Below, one piece after another: positions 27,900-36,362 of a DNA stretch of 61,976 nucleotides. Below the pieces are notes generated by a model. The model was given only the letters and a program-made list of their open reading frames with translations, did not search any database and was not told the origin of the DNA. Each line of letters starts with the position of its first letter. Position 1 is the stretch's first letter. The stretch is taken from assembly GCA_938003685.1 (NCBI GenBank), contig CALKXT010000001.1, positions 1 through 61,976 of the forward strand, in the 5' to 3' direction. The translations under genes and the position numbers were made by a program. This DNA comes from an uncultured Sulfitobacter sp. Its GTDB lineage: Bacteria > Pseudomonadota > Alphaproteobacteria > Rhodobacterales > Rhodobacteraceae.

Positions 27900-28859
27900 T
27901 TATTCAATCCAGCCTTTTTCTTTGTAGTATTTTGCAGCACCGGGGTGCAGCGGTGCAGAAAGACCTGCTGAAATCATCTCTTCTTCTTTGAGATTTTCAA
28001 AGGCAGGGTGCAGGCGCTTGAAGCGATCAAAGTTGTCAAAGACGGCCTTCACAACTTGATAAACTACGTCATCGTCAACATCCGCAGATGTCACAAATGT
28101 TGCTTTTACACCAAAGGTATTGGTTTCTGCGTCAGACCCTTTGTACATGCCGCCAGGAATGCTGGCTGCTGCATAGTAGGGGTTGTCCGCAATCAACTTG
28201 TCGATTTCAGGACCCGTCACAGGCACCATGACCGCATCAACTGTTGAAACCGCTTCCTGAATGGAACCATTTGGGTGACCAACAGTGTAGATAATCGCAT
28301 CTACCTTGTTATCGCCCAAAGCTGCGGCTTGCTCGGCTGGCTTCAACTCTGATGCCAGTGCAAAATCATCCAGTGTCCAACCCAATGCGTCCATGACGAC
28401 CTGCATTGTGGCGTGCTGGCCAGAACCGGGGTTACCGATATTTACGCGCTTGCCTTTAAGATCCGCAAACGACGTGATGCCCGCATCCGCACGCGCAATC
28501 ACGGTAAATGGCTCACCGTGAACAGAGAATACAGCGCGTTCATTTTCGAATTTGTTACCTTCGAATTTCGAGGTGCCATTATAGGCGTGGAACTGCCAAT
28601 CGGATTGGGCAACACCCATATCCATGTCGCCAGCCTTGATCGCGTTGATATTGGCGATGGAGCCGCCTGTTGAGGGCGCAGTACATTTCAACCCATGATC
28701 GGCTGAACCACGGTTCACCAAACGGCAAATCGACTGACCCACAACGAAATAGACGCCCGTTTGGCCGCCTGTTCCAATCGTGATGAATTTTTCCTGGGCC
28801 ATTGCAGTTGTACTGGCCATCATGGCCCCCGCAACAGCTAACATTTTGAACATTTTCAT
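27900..28859 (-). CDS. TAXI family TRAP transporter solute-binding protein
   Basis: A 319-aa periplasmic binding protein. The signal peptide ends at about AMAQE (residue 22-24). The mature start FITIGTGGQTGVYFVVGQSICRLVN is the TAXI signature, followed by APSTGGSIANINAIKAGDMDMGVAQSDWQFHAYNG read over two strands. It delivers substrate to the fused TRAP permease encoded downstream. AAAGGGAGA lies before the ATG. As the first gene of the seven-gene operon it is expected to reflect that pathway's substrate. Known TAXI substrates include glutamate-like and aromatic acids, but specificity cannot be read here. Confidence 0.93.
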   Translation of the reverse strand: MKMFKMLAVAGAMMASTTAMAQEKFITIGTGGQTGVYFVVGQSICRLVNRGSADHGLKCTAPSTGGSIANINAIKAGDMDMGVAQSDWQFHAYNGTSKFEGNKFENERAVFSVHGEPFTVIARADAGITSFADLKGKRVNIGNPGSGQHATMQVVMDALGWTLDDFALASELKPAEQAAALGDNKVDAIIYTVGHPNGSIQEAVSTVDAVMVPVTGPEIDKLIADNPYYAAASIPGGMYKGSDAETNTFGVKATFVTSADVDDDVVYQVVKAVFDNFDRFKRLHPAFENLKEEEMISAGLSAPLHPGAAKYYKEKGWIE

Positions 28860-29048
28860 ATAGCTTCTCCCTTTGTTTTCTTAATGATACTGCAACTTGA
28901 GCAGCGACATTCGCATCTGTGCCTTGCCGACTTTTGGTACCCTACCGTCAGCCGGTTAAGGTTTGAGATTTTTGGGCAGATAGTGGCAAGTAGTTCACAA
29001 GATTCTGATCATCAGGTTAGGCACGTTTGAAATTATGATCAAGCAGGC

Positions 29049-29070
29049 AATAAATCCGTACTGATTTATT
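29049..29070. repeat. Inverted repeat, possible operator of the TAXI operon
   Basis: AATAAATC (29049-29056) and GATTTATT (29063-29070) are perfect complements with a six-base spacer. The repeat lies just downstream of a minus-strand TATAAT, where a repressor could block transcription of the TAXI operon. Confidence 0.4.
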
Positions 29071-29087
29071 CGTAAGCTGCTATTTAT

Positions 29088-29115
29088 ATTATACTTTTAT
29101 GACTAACAGCGTCAC
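29088..29115 (-). promoter_or_regulatory. Candidate promoter of the TAXI-TRAP operon
   Basis: Reading the minus strand, GTGACG (29115-29110) and a perfect TATAAT (29093-29088) are 16 bp apart. The resulting leader to the ATG at 28859 would be about 220 bases and would start next to the inverted repeat at 29049-29070. Confidence 0.4.
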
Positions 29116-29208
29116 TGATCGTCTAAGTGGTCTCCGAACGTGTTTAAAATATTCAACGATACGGTAATATTAAGCAACGGCTTGCGTGATCCGGCAATAA
29201 GCGCAAAC

Positions 29209-29236
29209 TTAGCCAAATATGATGCCTCAATATAAT
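29209..29236 (+). promoter_or_regulatory. Candidate promoter of the glutamate synthase-like gene
   Basis: TTAGCC (29209-29214) and a perfect TATAAT (29231-29236) are 16 bp apart. The -10 ends 16 bases before ATG 29253, giving a very short leader that still holds an AAGAACGGA ribosome site. Confidence 0.4.
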
Positions 29237-29252
29237 CTAAGAACGGATATGT

Positions 29253-30869
29253 ATGCCTGACCTCACTTCACTAAATCGATTTATGCCTCTGGTTGGGGTG
29301 ATGGTCCTCGCGCTAATCTCATTCATTCTTATGCTCGCATGGTCAGGTTGGTTTGTCTTCCCGCTCGTCTTGTTTGGCGTACTAACCGCGATGGGTTTGT
29401 ACGATCTGATACAGACCAAACATTCAATCCTGCGCAATTACCCGGTGCTGGGCCATATGCGGTTTTTCTTTGAAGGTATCCGCCCAGAAATTCGCCAATA
29501 TCTGATTGAATCGGATCAGGATGAAGAACCGTTTAGCCGCGATGACCGCAGCCTTGTCTATCAACGCGCCAAAGGCCAAGAAGACGCCCGGCCTTTTGGT
29601 ACGCGCATGCGTGTCTATGATGCAGGGTATTCTTGGGTCACACATTCGGTGCAACCTAAGCATATCGAGGACTGCAATTTTAGGGTGAAGGTCGGCAATG
29701 ATGCTTGCAAACAACCTTATGAGGCATCGCTTTATAATATTTCAGCAATGAGTTTTGGCTCTTTATCAGCAAATGCCATCCAAGCCCTGAACACAGGTGC
29801 CAAACTGGGCGGCTTTGCCCATGATACGGGCGAAGGATCAGTTAGCCGCTATCACAAAGCCGGCGGTGGTGACCTCATTTACCAACTCGCATCCGGCTAT
29901 TTTGGCAGTCGGGCCGAAGATGGTACATTTGACCCTGACAAGTTTGCCGAAACGGCATCGCTTGATCAAATCAAAATGATTGAACTGAAGTTAAGTCAAG
30001 GGGCCAAGCCGGGTCATGGCGGTATGTTGCCCGCATCCAAAATCAGCCCAGAAATAGCTGAGGCGCGCGGCGTACCTATGGGAAAAGATTGTGTTTCACC
30101 TGCATCCCATTCGGCTTTTTCGACTCCGATTGAGATGATGCAGTTCTTGGGGAAACTGCGCGAGCTATCTGGGGGCAAGCCTGTTGGGTTCAAGCTGTGT
30201 ATCGGTCACCAACGTGAATTTATGTGCATGGTGAAGGCGATGTTGGAAACCAAGATTGTGCCAGATTTCATTGTCGTTGATGGTACCGAGGGCGGCACAG
30301 GTGCAGCCCCGGTCGAATTCTCAAACCACGTGGGCATGCCGATGGTAGAAGGGCTGACATTCGTTCACAATACATTGCGCGGTGCAAGTCTGCGTGATCA
30401 GGTCAAAGTTGGGGCGGCTGGTAAAGTTGTTTCTGCTTTTGACGTTGCCCGCGCATTGGCAATGGGCGCGGATTGGTGCAACTCGGCACGCGGTTTTATG
30501 TTTTCGATTGGCTGTATTCAGGCCCAAGCCTGCCACACAAACCATTGCCCAGTTGGCGTTGCGACCCAAGACAAGATACGCCAACGCGCTTTAGATGTCG
30601 GGCACAAAAGCGAACGCGTCGCCCGTTTTCATAAAAACACGATGGAGGCACTGGGCGAAATGACCGGGGCCGCAGGACTATCGCATCCAAGCGAATTCCA
30701 GCCTCGCCATCTTATGCTGCGCCAAGGCGACAAAAGCATGGTTCAAGGCGATGAGGTATATGCTTATCTACCTGATGGGTATCTGCTGGATGATGAAGCC
30801 GTGGATTACAAAGGGAACAAAACGCGCTGGGCTCGGGCGCGGGCTGACAGTTTTGACCCAATCGACTGA
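29253..30869 (+). CDS. FMN-binding glutamate synthase family protein, membrane-anchored
   Basis: A 538-aa protein with two N-terminal hydrophobic segments (LVGVMVLALISFILMLAW and FVFPLVLFGVLTAMGLY), followed by the FMN/synthase barrel of the GltB large subunit. SAMSFGSLSANAIQALN, GEGSVSRYH, KPGHGGMLPASK and DGTEGGTGAAP are the FMN-binding and glutamate-synthase motifs. The 3Fe-4S cluster cysteines are C421, C427 and C432 (CIQAQACHTNHC). It lacks the N-terminal glutaminase domain and the C-terminal GXGXG domain, so it is not a full GOGAT. Such stand-alone proteins are common in proteobacteria and their reaction is not settled. It ends at a bidirectional terminator shared with gabT. Confidence 0.9.
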   Translation: MPDLTSLNRFMPLVGVMVLALISFILMLAWSGWFVFPLVLFGVLTAMGLYDLIQTKHSILRNYPVLGHMRFFFEGIRPEIRQYLIESDQDEEPFSRDDRSLVYQRAKGQEDARPFGTRMRVYDAGYSWVTHSVQPKHIEDCNFRVKVGNDACKQPYEASLYNISAMSFGSLSANAIQALNTGAKLGGFAHDTGEGSVSRYHKAGGGDLIYQLASGYFGSRAEDGTFDPDKFAETASLDQIKMIELKLSQGAKPGHGGMLPASKISPEIAEARGVPMGKDCVSPASHSAFSTPIEMMQFLGKLRELSGGKPVGFKLCIGHQREFMCMVKAMLETKIVPDFIVVDGTEGGTGAAPVEFSNHVGMPMVEGLTFVHNTLRGASLRDQVKVGAAGKVVSAFDVARALAMGADWCNSARGFMFSIGCIQAQACHTNHCPVGVATQDKIRQRALDVGHKSERVARFHKNTMEALGEMTGAAGLSHPSEFQPRHLMLRQGDKSMVQGDEVYAYLPDGYLLDDEAVDYKGNKTRWARARADSFDPID

Positions 30870-30882
30870 CCCTCCAATAACG

Positions 30883-30916
30883 AAAAACGGGCGCTGATTT
30901 CTCAACGCCCGTTTTT
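30883..30916. terminator. Bidirectional intrinsic terminator between convergent genes
   Basis: AAAAACGGGCG (30883-30893) pairs with CGCCCGTTTTT (30906-30916) around a 12-base loop. The A-run and T-run give a U-tract on either strand, so it serves both the glutamate synthase-like gene and gabT. Confidence 0.9.
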
Positions 30917-30932
30917 ATACTATTTGAAAAGC

Positions 30933-32333
30933 TTAGTGTGCTTCTTCGGCAATCGCCGCTTGAACTGACGCTTCAAAAATCGCCATACCTTCTTCGATAA
31001 TCGCATCAGATGCTGTCAGCGGCACCATCACGCGAACAGTGTTGCCGTGCATCCCACAACTGAGCAGCAGCAAACCACGTTTCAGTGCATGTGCAATCAC
31101 CCGCTTGGTGAAATCTGCGTCAGGTTTGATGCTATCAAAATCAGTGACGAATTCGACGCCAATCATCGCACCCAGACCACGAATATCCCAGAAGCGGAAT
31201 GGCGCAGACCGCGCACCAATCTCGGCAAAGCGTGCCTTGAGAACCTCACCCATCGCAGTTGATCGGGCCAACAGGGATTCTTCTTCGATGGCTGCAATCG
31301 CGGCCAATGCAGCAGCACAAGCAACGGGGTTGCCGCCGTATGTGCCACCCAAGCCACCCGGTGCCATTGCATCCATGATATCCGCGCGACCGATAACACC
31401 TGCAAGCGGATAACCACCCGCCATAGACTTCGCCACGGTGATCAGGTCAGGCACAACACCAGAATGTTCAATCGCAAACCACGTGCCTGTGCGACCAAAG
31501 CCAGCCTGTACTTCGTCAGCGATCAACAAGATGCCGTGCTGATCACAAATCTCGCGCAACTGCTGCAACATGTCGAAGGGTACAGGAACATACCCACCTT
31601 CACCCAAAACCGGTTCGATGATGATCGCAGCAACACGTTCTGGCTGCGCGTCTGTTAAGAACAAGTTTTTCAGGGCTGTGATTGAATCCTGAACAGTGAT
31701 GCCATCACGCACGGATGGGAACGGCGCACGGAAGATATCGGAGGGGAATGGACCCACGTCTTTTTTGTATGGTGACACTTTGCCAGTCATACCAAGTGTC
31801 AACAGTGTGCGACCATGATAGCCGCCAGTAAAGGCAATCACACCCGGACGACCTGTTGCTGCGCGTGCAATCTTGACCGCGTTTTCAACGGCTTCGGCAC
31901 CTGTTGTGACCAACAGCGTTTTCTTTGGTGCATTACCCGGTGCCAACGCATTCAGCTTTTCAGCCAGTTCAACGTAGGGACCATAAGGCACAACTTGAAA
32001 AGAGGTGTGCGTATACTGGTCTTCTTGGGCTTTGGCTGCTTCAACCACCTTGGGGTGACGGTGGCCTGTGTTGAGCACACCAATACCACCAACAAAGTCG
32101 ATATAACGGTTACCTTCAACATCCCAAAGCTCAGCGTTTTCAGCGTACTTTGCATAAATTGGGGCGGCAGAGGCAACGCCACGTGGCACGGCGGCATCGC
32201 GGCGCGCAACCAATTGAGCGTTGGTCAAATCAGCGTCAGCAACAGCTTGAGACACGATGTCTTTAACGGCTTCCATTTGCGTCTTCTTTTTTACTGCGGT
32301 CTTGCGACGTGGCTTCTTTGCGGTGCTGGACAT
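30933..32333 (-). CDS. gabT: 4-aminobutyrate aminotransferase (class III) with Lys-rich N-terminal extension
   Basis: A PLP enzyme that moves the amino group of GABA (and often 5-aminovalerate) to 2-oxoglutarate, giving succinate semialdehyde. Class III motifs are present: LWDVEGNRYIDFVGGIGVLNTGH, VTTGAEAVENAVKIARA, LIADEVQAGFGRTG and the Schiff-base lysine K302 in VAKSMAGG. GabT normally begins near TNAQLVARRDAAVPRG; here about 37 residues precede it, the first part rich in Lys, Arg and Ala. The chosen ATG 32333 has AAGGA nine bases upstream; the frame is open seven codons further. It is divergent from an XRE-cupin regulator, a typical arrangement for putrescine/GABA use. Confidence 0.92.
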   Translation of the reverse strand: MSSTAKKPRRKTAVKKKTQMEAVKDIVSQAVADADLTNAQLVARRDAAVPRGVASAAPIYAKYAENAELWDVEGNRYIDFVGGIGVLNTGHRHPKVVEAAKAQEDQYTHTSFQVVPYGPYVELAEKLNALAPGNAPKKTLLVTTGAEAVENAVKIARAATGRPGVIAFTGGYHGRTLLTLGMTGKVSPYKKDVGPFPSDIFRAPFPSVRDGITVQDSITALKNLFLTDAQPERVAAIIIEPVLGEGGYVPVPFDMLQQLREICDQHGILLIADEVQAGFGRTGTWFAIEHSGVVPDLITVAKSMAGGYPLAGVIGRADIMDAMAPGGLGGTYGGNPVACAAALAAIAAIEEESLLARSTAMGEVLKARFAEIGARSAPFRFWDIRGLGAMIGVEFVTDFDSIKPDADFTKRVIAHALKRGLLLLSCGMHGNTVRVMVPLTASDAIIEEGMAIFEASVQAAIAEEAH

Positions 32334-32352
32334 ATCAAAATTCCTTTGCTTC

Positions 32353-32370
32353 AAACGCCAACATGCGTTT
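32353..32370. promoter_or_regulatory. Inverted repeat in the gabT leader, possible regulator site
   Basis: AAACGC (32353-32358) and GCGTTT (32365-32370) are perfect 6-bp complements with a six-base spacer. The repeat lies between the candidate promoter and the ribosome site of gabT. It is a plausible operator for the divergent XRE-cupin regulator, by position only. Confidence 0.35.
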
Positions 32371-32378
32371 AAAAAAAG

Positions 32379-32406
32379 CCTTTAGGGTGTTTAATATAAT
32401 TGTCAA
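32379..32406 (-). promoter_or_regulatory. Candidate promoter of gabT
   Basis: The minus strand has a perfect TTGACA (32406-32401), a 16-bp AT-rich spacer and TAAAGG (32384-32379). The -35 match is strong and the -10 weak, which would fit a regulated promoter. Confidence 0.45.
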
Positions 32407-32517
32407 TCGCCATAACGCACGGCATTCAACCGATGCGATCTATGGGCCATAAATTGCTTGTGACAAAAGCGACATCAGACGCTAGGAACAAGCCGTACGC
32501 AAAGCAAGGATGCACCG

Positions 32518-33069
32518 TTGGACATAGGCCACAAACTTCGAACCATTCGAAAGCAACGCGGCTTGTCCCAACGCGAACTTGCCGCCCGTGCGGGCCTGAC
32601 CAACGGTACAATTTCGCTGATCGAAAAGAACCGTACAAGCCCATCCGTTGCATCCCTAAAAAGTCTGTTGGACGCGATTCCAATCAGCATGGCAGAGTTC
32701 TTTTCAACGCTGGAAGAAACCGAGGCACCAAAGGTGTTTTACCGTGCGGATGAGTTCACCGAGGTCGCGCCAACACGTGAAGGTCAGGTATCACTGCGCC
32801 AACTGGGCAATGCCGAACATCACGCCTTGCAGGTGCTACACGAAACCTATCCTGCGGGCGCGGATACAGGCCCAGAACTATTAACGCATGAAGGCGAAGA
32901 GGCAGGCATCGTCGTGCGTGGTACAATGGAGGTAACTGTTGACGGGAACGTGGCCGTATTGAAATCTGGCGATGGTTATCTCTTCGATAGTCGCCGACCA
33001 CATCGTTTTCGCAATATCGGTGAGGATGTTTGCGAAGTGGTCAGCGCCTGTACTCCGCCCAGCTTTTGA
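32518..33069 (+). CDS. XRE-family regulator with C-terminal cupin (PuuR-like)
   Basis: A 183-aa transcription factor. The N-terminal helix-turn-helix is LRTIRKQRGLSQRELAARAG and the following NGTISLIEKNRTSPSVASLKSLL (about residues 8-50). A small cupin sensor domain follows, with THEGEEAGIVVRGTMEV and GDGYLFDSRRPHRFRN. The layout matches PuuR, the repressor of putrescine use in E. coli. The start is a TTG at 32518 preceded by AAGGA at seven bases; the nearby ATG at 32510 is out of frame. It is divergent from gabT and probably represses it, with the ligand likely a polyamine or omega-amino acid. Confidence 0.85.
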   Translation: MDIGHKLRTIRKQRGLSQRELAARAGLTNGTISLIEKNRTSPSVASLKSLLDAIPISMAEFFSTLEETEAPKVFYRADEFTEVAPTREGQVSLRQLGNAEHHALQVLHETYPAGADTGPELLTHEGEEAGIVVRGTMEVTVDGNVAVLKSGDGYLFDSRRPHRFRNIGEDVCEVVSACTPPSF

Positions 33070-33093
33070 TCAATGGTCATATTGGTCCGGTAG

Positions 33094-34023
33094 TCAGGAG
33101 TCTTCTTCAACCTCCACAACATTGTCCGCCATATAGGCACCGCGTTTGCCCAATGGCTTGGGCTTGCCAATCGTACTGTCCACTTTGGTACGAAGTTCAA
33201 TTTGTGCATTCAATGATGCGCCAAAAAGCACCAAAAAGCTGCTGATCCAAAGCCAAATCAGCATCGCAATCACAGCGCCGATTGAGCCGTACACTTGGTT
33301 ATAATTGCCAAAATTCGCGACGTAATATGAAAAGCCGACCGATACGAGGGCCCAAGAGACAACGGCCAGAACCGCGCCAATTGACAACCATTGCACGCGG
33401 GCAGGTTTACGGTTTGGCCCATAGCGATACAACACGCCAACGCCCGCCAACAAAACGATGATTGCAACTGACCAACGGACAAAATCAGCAATGAAACTCC
33501 CAAACGGGCCCAAGGGAATAAACGCCAAGACCACGGGTGCAACCACCACTGTTAAAAGCGCGACAATGGCCACGCCAACCAACCCGATTGTCAGCAGCAT
33601 CGCGCGAAAATAGTGTCGCGCAGCACCACGGTTACGTTGGTTGTAAACATTATTGAGGCCAATCATCATCGCACCGACCCCTGCACGCGCAGACCACAGC
33701 GCAAATGCTACAGACAGTACACCTGCCCAACCCAGCGTATCGGCACGCGCCGTGACCAGTGAAACAACCTGCGCATTCACAATCTCATAGACATCATCCG
33801 GTAACAGCCCGCGCATGTCTTCTAGTTGTGCAACCACAACAACCGGGTCAGAGATTAGACCAAGTAAAGCAATCAGCGCAGCCAACGCTGGGAACAGCGA
33901 CAGCATCGCAAAAAACGCTACGCCTGCAGATATCAAGCTTATGTTATTATCCGAAATATGGGTAAAACTTGCCTTGAGGGCCGCCCAATAAACCGCCGGA
34001 TTTGAGGGGGGGGTCGGTTCCAT
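33094..34023 (-). CDS. YihY/BrkB family inner-membrane protein
   Basis: A 309-aa membrane protein with six or more hydrophobic helices. The N-terminal part (HISDNNISLISAGVAFFAMLSLFPALAALIALLGL) matches the YihY/UPF0761 family, as does GVGAMMIGLNNVYNQ. Once called ribonuclease BN, the family is now regarded as membrane proteins of unknown function. The tail is acidic and cytoplasmic (about 45 residues). It is followed on the same strand by no further gene, and the FNT gene lies 36 bp upstream, so the two may be co-transcribed. Confidence 0.85.
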   Translation of the reverse strand: MEPTPPSNPAVYWAALKASFTHISDNNISLISAGVAFFAMLSLFPALAALIALLGLISDPVVVVAQLEDMRGLLPDDVYEIVNAQVVSLVTARADTLGWAGVLSVAFALWSARAGVGAMMIGLNNVYNQRNRGAARHYFRAMLLTIGLVGVAIVALLTVVVAPVVLAFIPLGPFGSFIADFVRWSVAIIVLLAGVGVLYRYGPNRKPARVQWLSIGAVLAVVSWALVSVGFSYYVANFGNYNQVYGSIGAVIAMLIWLWISSFLVLFGASLNAQIELRTKVDSTIGKPKPLGKRGAYMADNVVEVEEDS

Positions 34024-34059
34024 TAATAGCCTGACTTTGTCTTGATCCGGATCATTGCT

Positions 34060-34905
34060 CTACTCTTTTTCAATGTCATCACGCACTTGCCCCCACGCAA
34101 CCAAGGTAAAGATCATGGTTCCGCCAATGATGTTCCCGGTCAGAACAGGCAAGAAGAAACTGAAGACGGCTTGCGAAATGCCAAGTTGCCCCTGCAACAC
34201 TAACACGGCCATCTCAACCGATCCCGCCACGATATGGGTAAAATCGCCCGCTGCGATCAACCACGTAAAAGTTAGGATCAAGAAAAATGCAGTCTCATCC
34301 GCCTGTGGCAGCATCCAAACGATCAGTGCAACGATAATACCTGCTGGAATAGCCCGCCAAAACCCTTCGCTTGCGGGCATACCCGTTGCGTGACGGGACA
34401 ATTCCTCGATCGCAGGCATCAATTCCGGCGGCAATGCTGGTGTAAACACAAACAAAGACGCCGCAGCAAATGCGCCAATCACATTTGCACATAGAACAAT
34501 GCCCCAAAGGCGTAACATACACCCTAAAGCATGCCACGTACGGGCCTGCATGATTGGCAAAACTGTTGTAATCGTATTTTCCGTGAACAATTGCATCCGC
34601 CCCATGATCACGGCCAGAAAACCCAACGAATACCCTAAGTTTTCGATCAAATACCGGTAAGGCGTATCCGGCAGATGGGTCCTAAAAATCGCCTCGCCCA
34701 GCACCGAAAGGCTAATCAACATACCAGCCGCGATTCCCGACCAAATCAAGGACCGTTTAGAACGTGCAAGCTCCTCTTCCCCATCACGGCGAATGACCTC
34801 ATAGATCAACTTTGGGGAAAGGGCCGCTGCTTCACTCACCGATCTTTCTTCGGCTTCTTCTTCAACAGCCCCATTTTTGGTTGATTGTGAGATCAAAGGT
34901 GACAT
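34060..34905 (-). CDS. Formate/nitrite transporter (FNT) family channel
   Basis: A 281-aa protein with an acidic N-terminal segment of about 45 residues and six transmembrane helices, similar to the YfdC branch of the FNT family. Features are GRMQLFTENTITTVLPIM (the region of the first pore loop), AANVIGA-type helices read as LCANVIGAFAAA, and a second broken helix near DFTHIVAGSVEM containing the central His. FNT channels are pentamers conducting small anions such as formate or nitrite; the substrate of this branch is not established. GGAATG lies before the start. It is divergent from the class V aminotransferase. Confidence 0.88.
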   Translation of the reverse strand: MSPLISQSTKNGAVEEEAEERSVSEAAALSPKLIYEVIRRDGEEELARSKRSLIWSGIAAGMLISLSVLGEAIFRTHLPDTPYRYLIENLGYSLGFLAVIMGRMQLFTENTITTVLPIMQARTWHALGCMLRLWGIVLCANVIGAFAAASLFVFTPALPPELMPAIEELSRHATGMPASEGFWRAIPAGIIVALIVWMLPQADETAFFLILTFTWLIAAGDFTHIVAGSVEMAVLVLQGQLGISQAVFSFFLPVLTGNIIGGTMIFTLVAWGQVRDDIEKE

Positions 34906-35046
34906 TCGACATTCCTAAATTATCCGCCCGAAATGAATTAGCGCGGTTTTTGACCATGCACAGCACAAAAGCTGACAAGATGTCGAAATGCGCCTTGCAG
35001 CCCATACAACAGAGGTAATTATGGCTAGAACGCAAAAGGACAAATC

Positions 35047-36300
35047 ATGATCACCAGTTCAGCAAGACTCACGACAGAAATTAGAAACCGGTTTGCCCAT
35101 GTGGATGAATGCCCCTTCTCAGGTCCGCGGGTTTTCTTTGAAAATGCGGGCGGCGCGTTGACCCTCAAATCCGTGGTTGAGACATCTACCAAATTTGCTG
35201 CAATTCCTGATAATCAGGGTCGTGATAACCCTGCCTCAACGGCGTTGTCAGATGTAATCAAGCGCGCCAAAGCGGACATGGCGATGTTTTTCAATGCCCC
35301 TTCAGGCCACTTTTTCGTTGGTGAATCTGGTACGGAGTTATCATTCCGGCTGATCCGCACTGCAATTATGGGGTCCTTGTCGGACGGGTCCGTTATCGGC
35401 TCATCCGTTGAACACCCTGCTTCTCGCAGTGCGGCCCTTCATTGGGCTGAAATCGCTGGGAAGCCCTATATCAACGTGCCTCATGATGATGAAACCGGTC
35501 AAGTTAGCGCAAAAGCATATGCAAAGCACATGACACCAGACGTGCGTGTCGCCACAATTTTACATACCTCACCCGTGACGGGCATCGCCAATGATGTTGC
35601 CGCAATATCGACAGCAATACGCGCTGTTGCACCTGATGCATTTATCTTTGTTGATGGTATTCAACATGCCAGCCATGGCCGCATCGATATCGCCAGCTAC
35701 GACATTGATGGATACGTCGTATCCCCCTACAAAGTCTTTTCGCGCCATGGATATGGTGTCGCTTGGGTTTCTGATCGCCTAACTGCGTTGCCGATTGAAA
35801 CGCTTAAAAACGGCCCCGAAGGAAATTGGGAAATGGGCACACGAGATACAGGCGCATACGCAACTTTCTCAGATGTTGTTCGATACTTTGAATGGTTGGG
35901 TGCGCAGGTTTCTGATGCAACAGATCCACGTGCCAAAATTGAGGCGGCAGGCAAAGCGATTCATGATCACGAACACGCACTGACCGATGCGATGTTACAC
36001 GGCATCGGTAATTTACCGGGCTTGGCCAATCTATCTGGCGTCACGATCCTTGGCGGGTCAGAAAACCCCAACCGTGAGGGCCTTGTGTGCTTTGCATTGA
36101 ACACTGTGCCAGCCGCCGAAATTGTTGATAAGCTAAACCGCCAAGGCATCCGCACCCATATTCGGCGCGCAGATCATTACTCTGGTAATATACTCACGCC
36201 TTTGGGTCTAACCGCCGCCGTGCGCGTGTCGCTGTGCCACTACAACACACTGGATGAGGTCCGCAGCCTGCTTGCGGCAATGAAGAGTATCGCCGGTTAA
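35047..36300 (+). CDS. Class V aminotransferase (cysteine desulfurase-like fold)
   Basis: A 417-aa PLP protein of the class V group. The N-terminus FFENAGGALTLKSVVE is the substrate-site loop, SSVEHPASRSAALHW is the PLP phosphate region, and FVDGIQHASHGRIDI carries the cofactor-stacking Asp/Gln/His. VVSPYKVFSRHGYGV carries the Schiff-base lysine K229. No catalytic Cys loop of the NifS/SufS type is seen where expected, so desulfurase activity is uncertain; lyase or transaminase activity is possible. AAAGGAC lies before the ATG. It is followed by a C-rich gap and an M20 amidohydrolase, likely in the same transcription unit. Confidence 0.82.
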   Translation: MITSSARLTTEIRNRFAHVDECPFSGPRVFFENAGGALTLKSVVETSTKFAAIPDNQGRDNPASTALSDVIKRAKADMAMFFNAPSGHFFVGESGTELSFRLIRTAIMGSLSDGSVIGSSVEHPASRSAALHWAEIAGKPYINVPHDDETGQVSAKAYAKHMTPDVRVATILHTSPVTGIANDVAAISTAIRAVAPDAFIFVDGIQHASHGRIDIASYDIDGYVVSPYKVFSRHGYGVAWVSDRLTALPIETLKNGPEGNWEMGTRDTGAYATFSDVVRYFEWLGAQVSDATDPRAKIEAAGKAIHDHEHALTDAMLHGIGNLPGLANLSGVTILGGSENPNREGLVCFALNTVPAAEIVDKLNRQGIRTHIRRADHYSGNILTPLGLTAAVRVSLCHYNTLDEVRSLLAAMKSIAG

Positions 36301-36339
36301 CCCCCACCTTCCCTTTCACCCTTTCTCAAATACCGAAAT

Positions 36340-36362
36340 CCCGCCCTTTACCCAAACCCCCC
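36340..36362 (-). other. G-quadruplex motif on the template strand between two metabolic genes
   Basis: Read on the minus strand this segment has four runs of three to six G separated by TTT, TAAA and C, which meets the usual G3-N1-7 rule for a four-stranded structure. The plus strand is correspondingly C-rich. It lies 40 bases after the aminotransferase stop and upstream of the M20 gene. Confidence 0.55.

Larger units (their letters stand above)
28860..29252. promoter_or_regulatory. Divergent intergenic region between TAXI operon and glutamate synthase-like gene
   Basis: An AT-rich gap of about 390 bp with no ORF. It contains an odd palindrome CTGATCATCAG (29005-29015), an 8-bp-arm inverted repeat (29049-29070) and candidate promoters on both strands, described separately. 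It is the only sizeable region that can hold the promoter of the seven-gene minus-strand operon. Confidence 0.6.
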
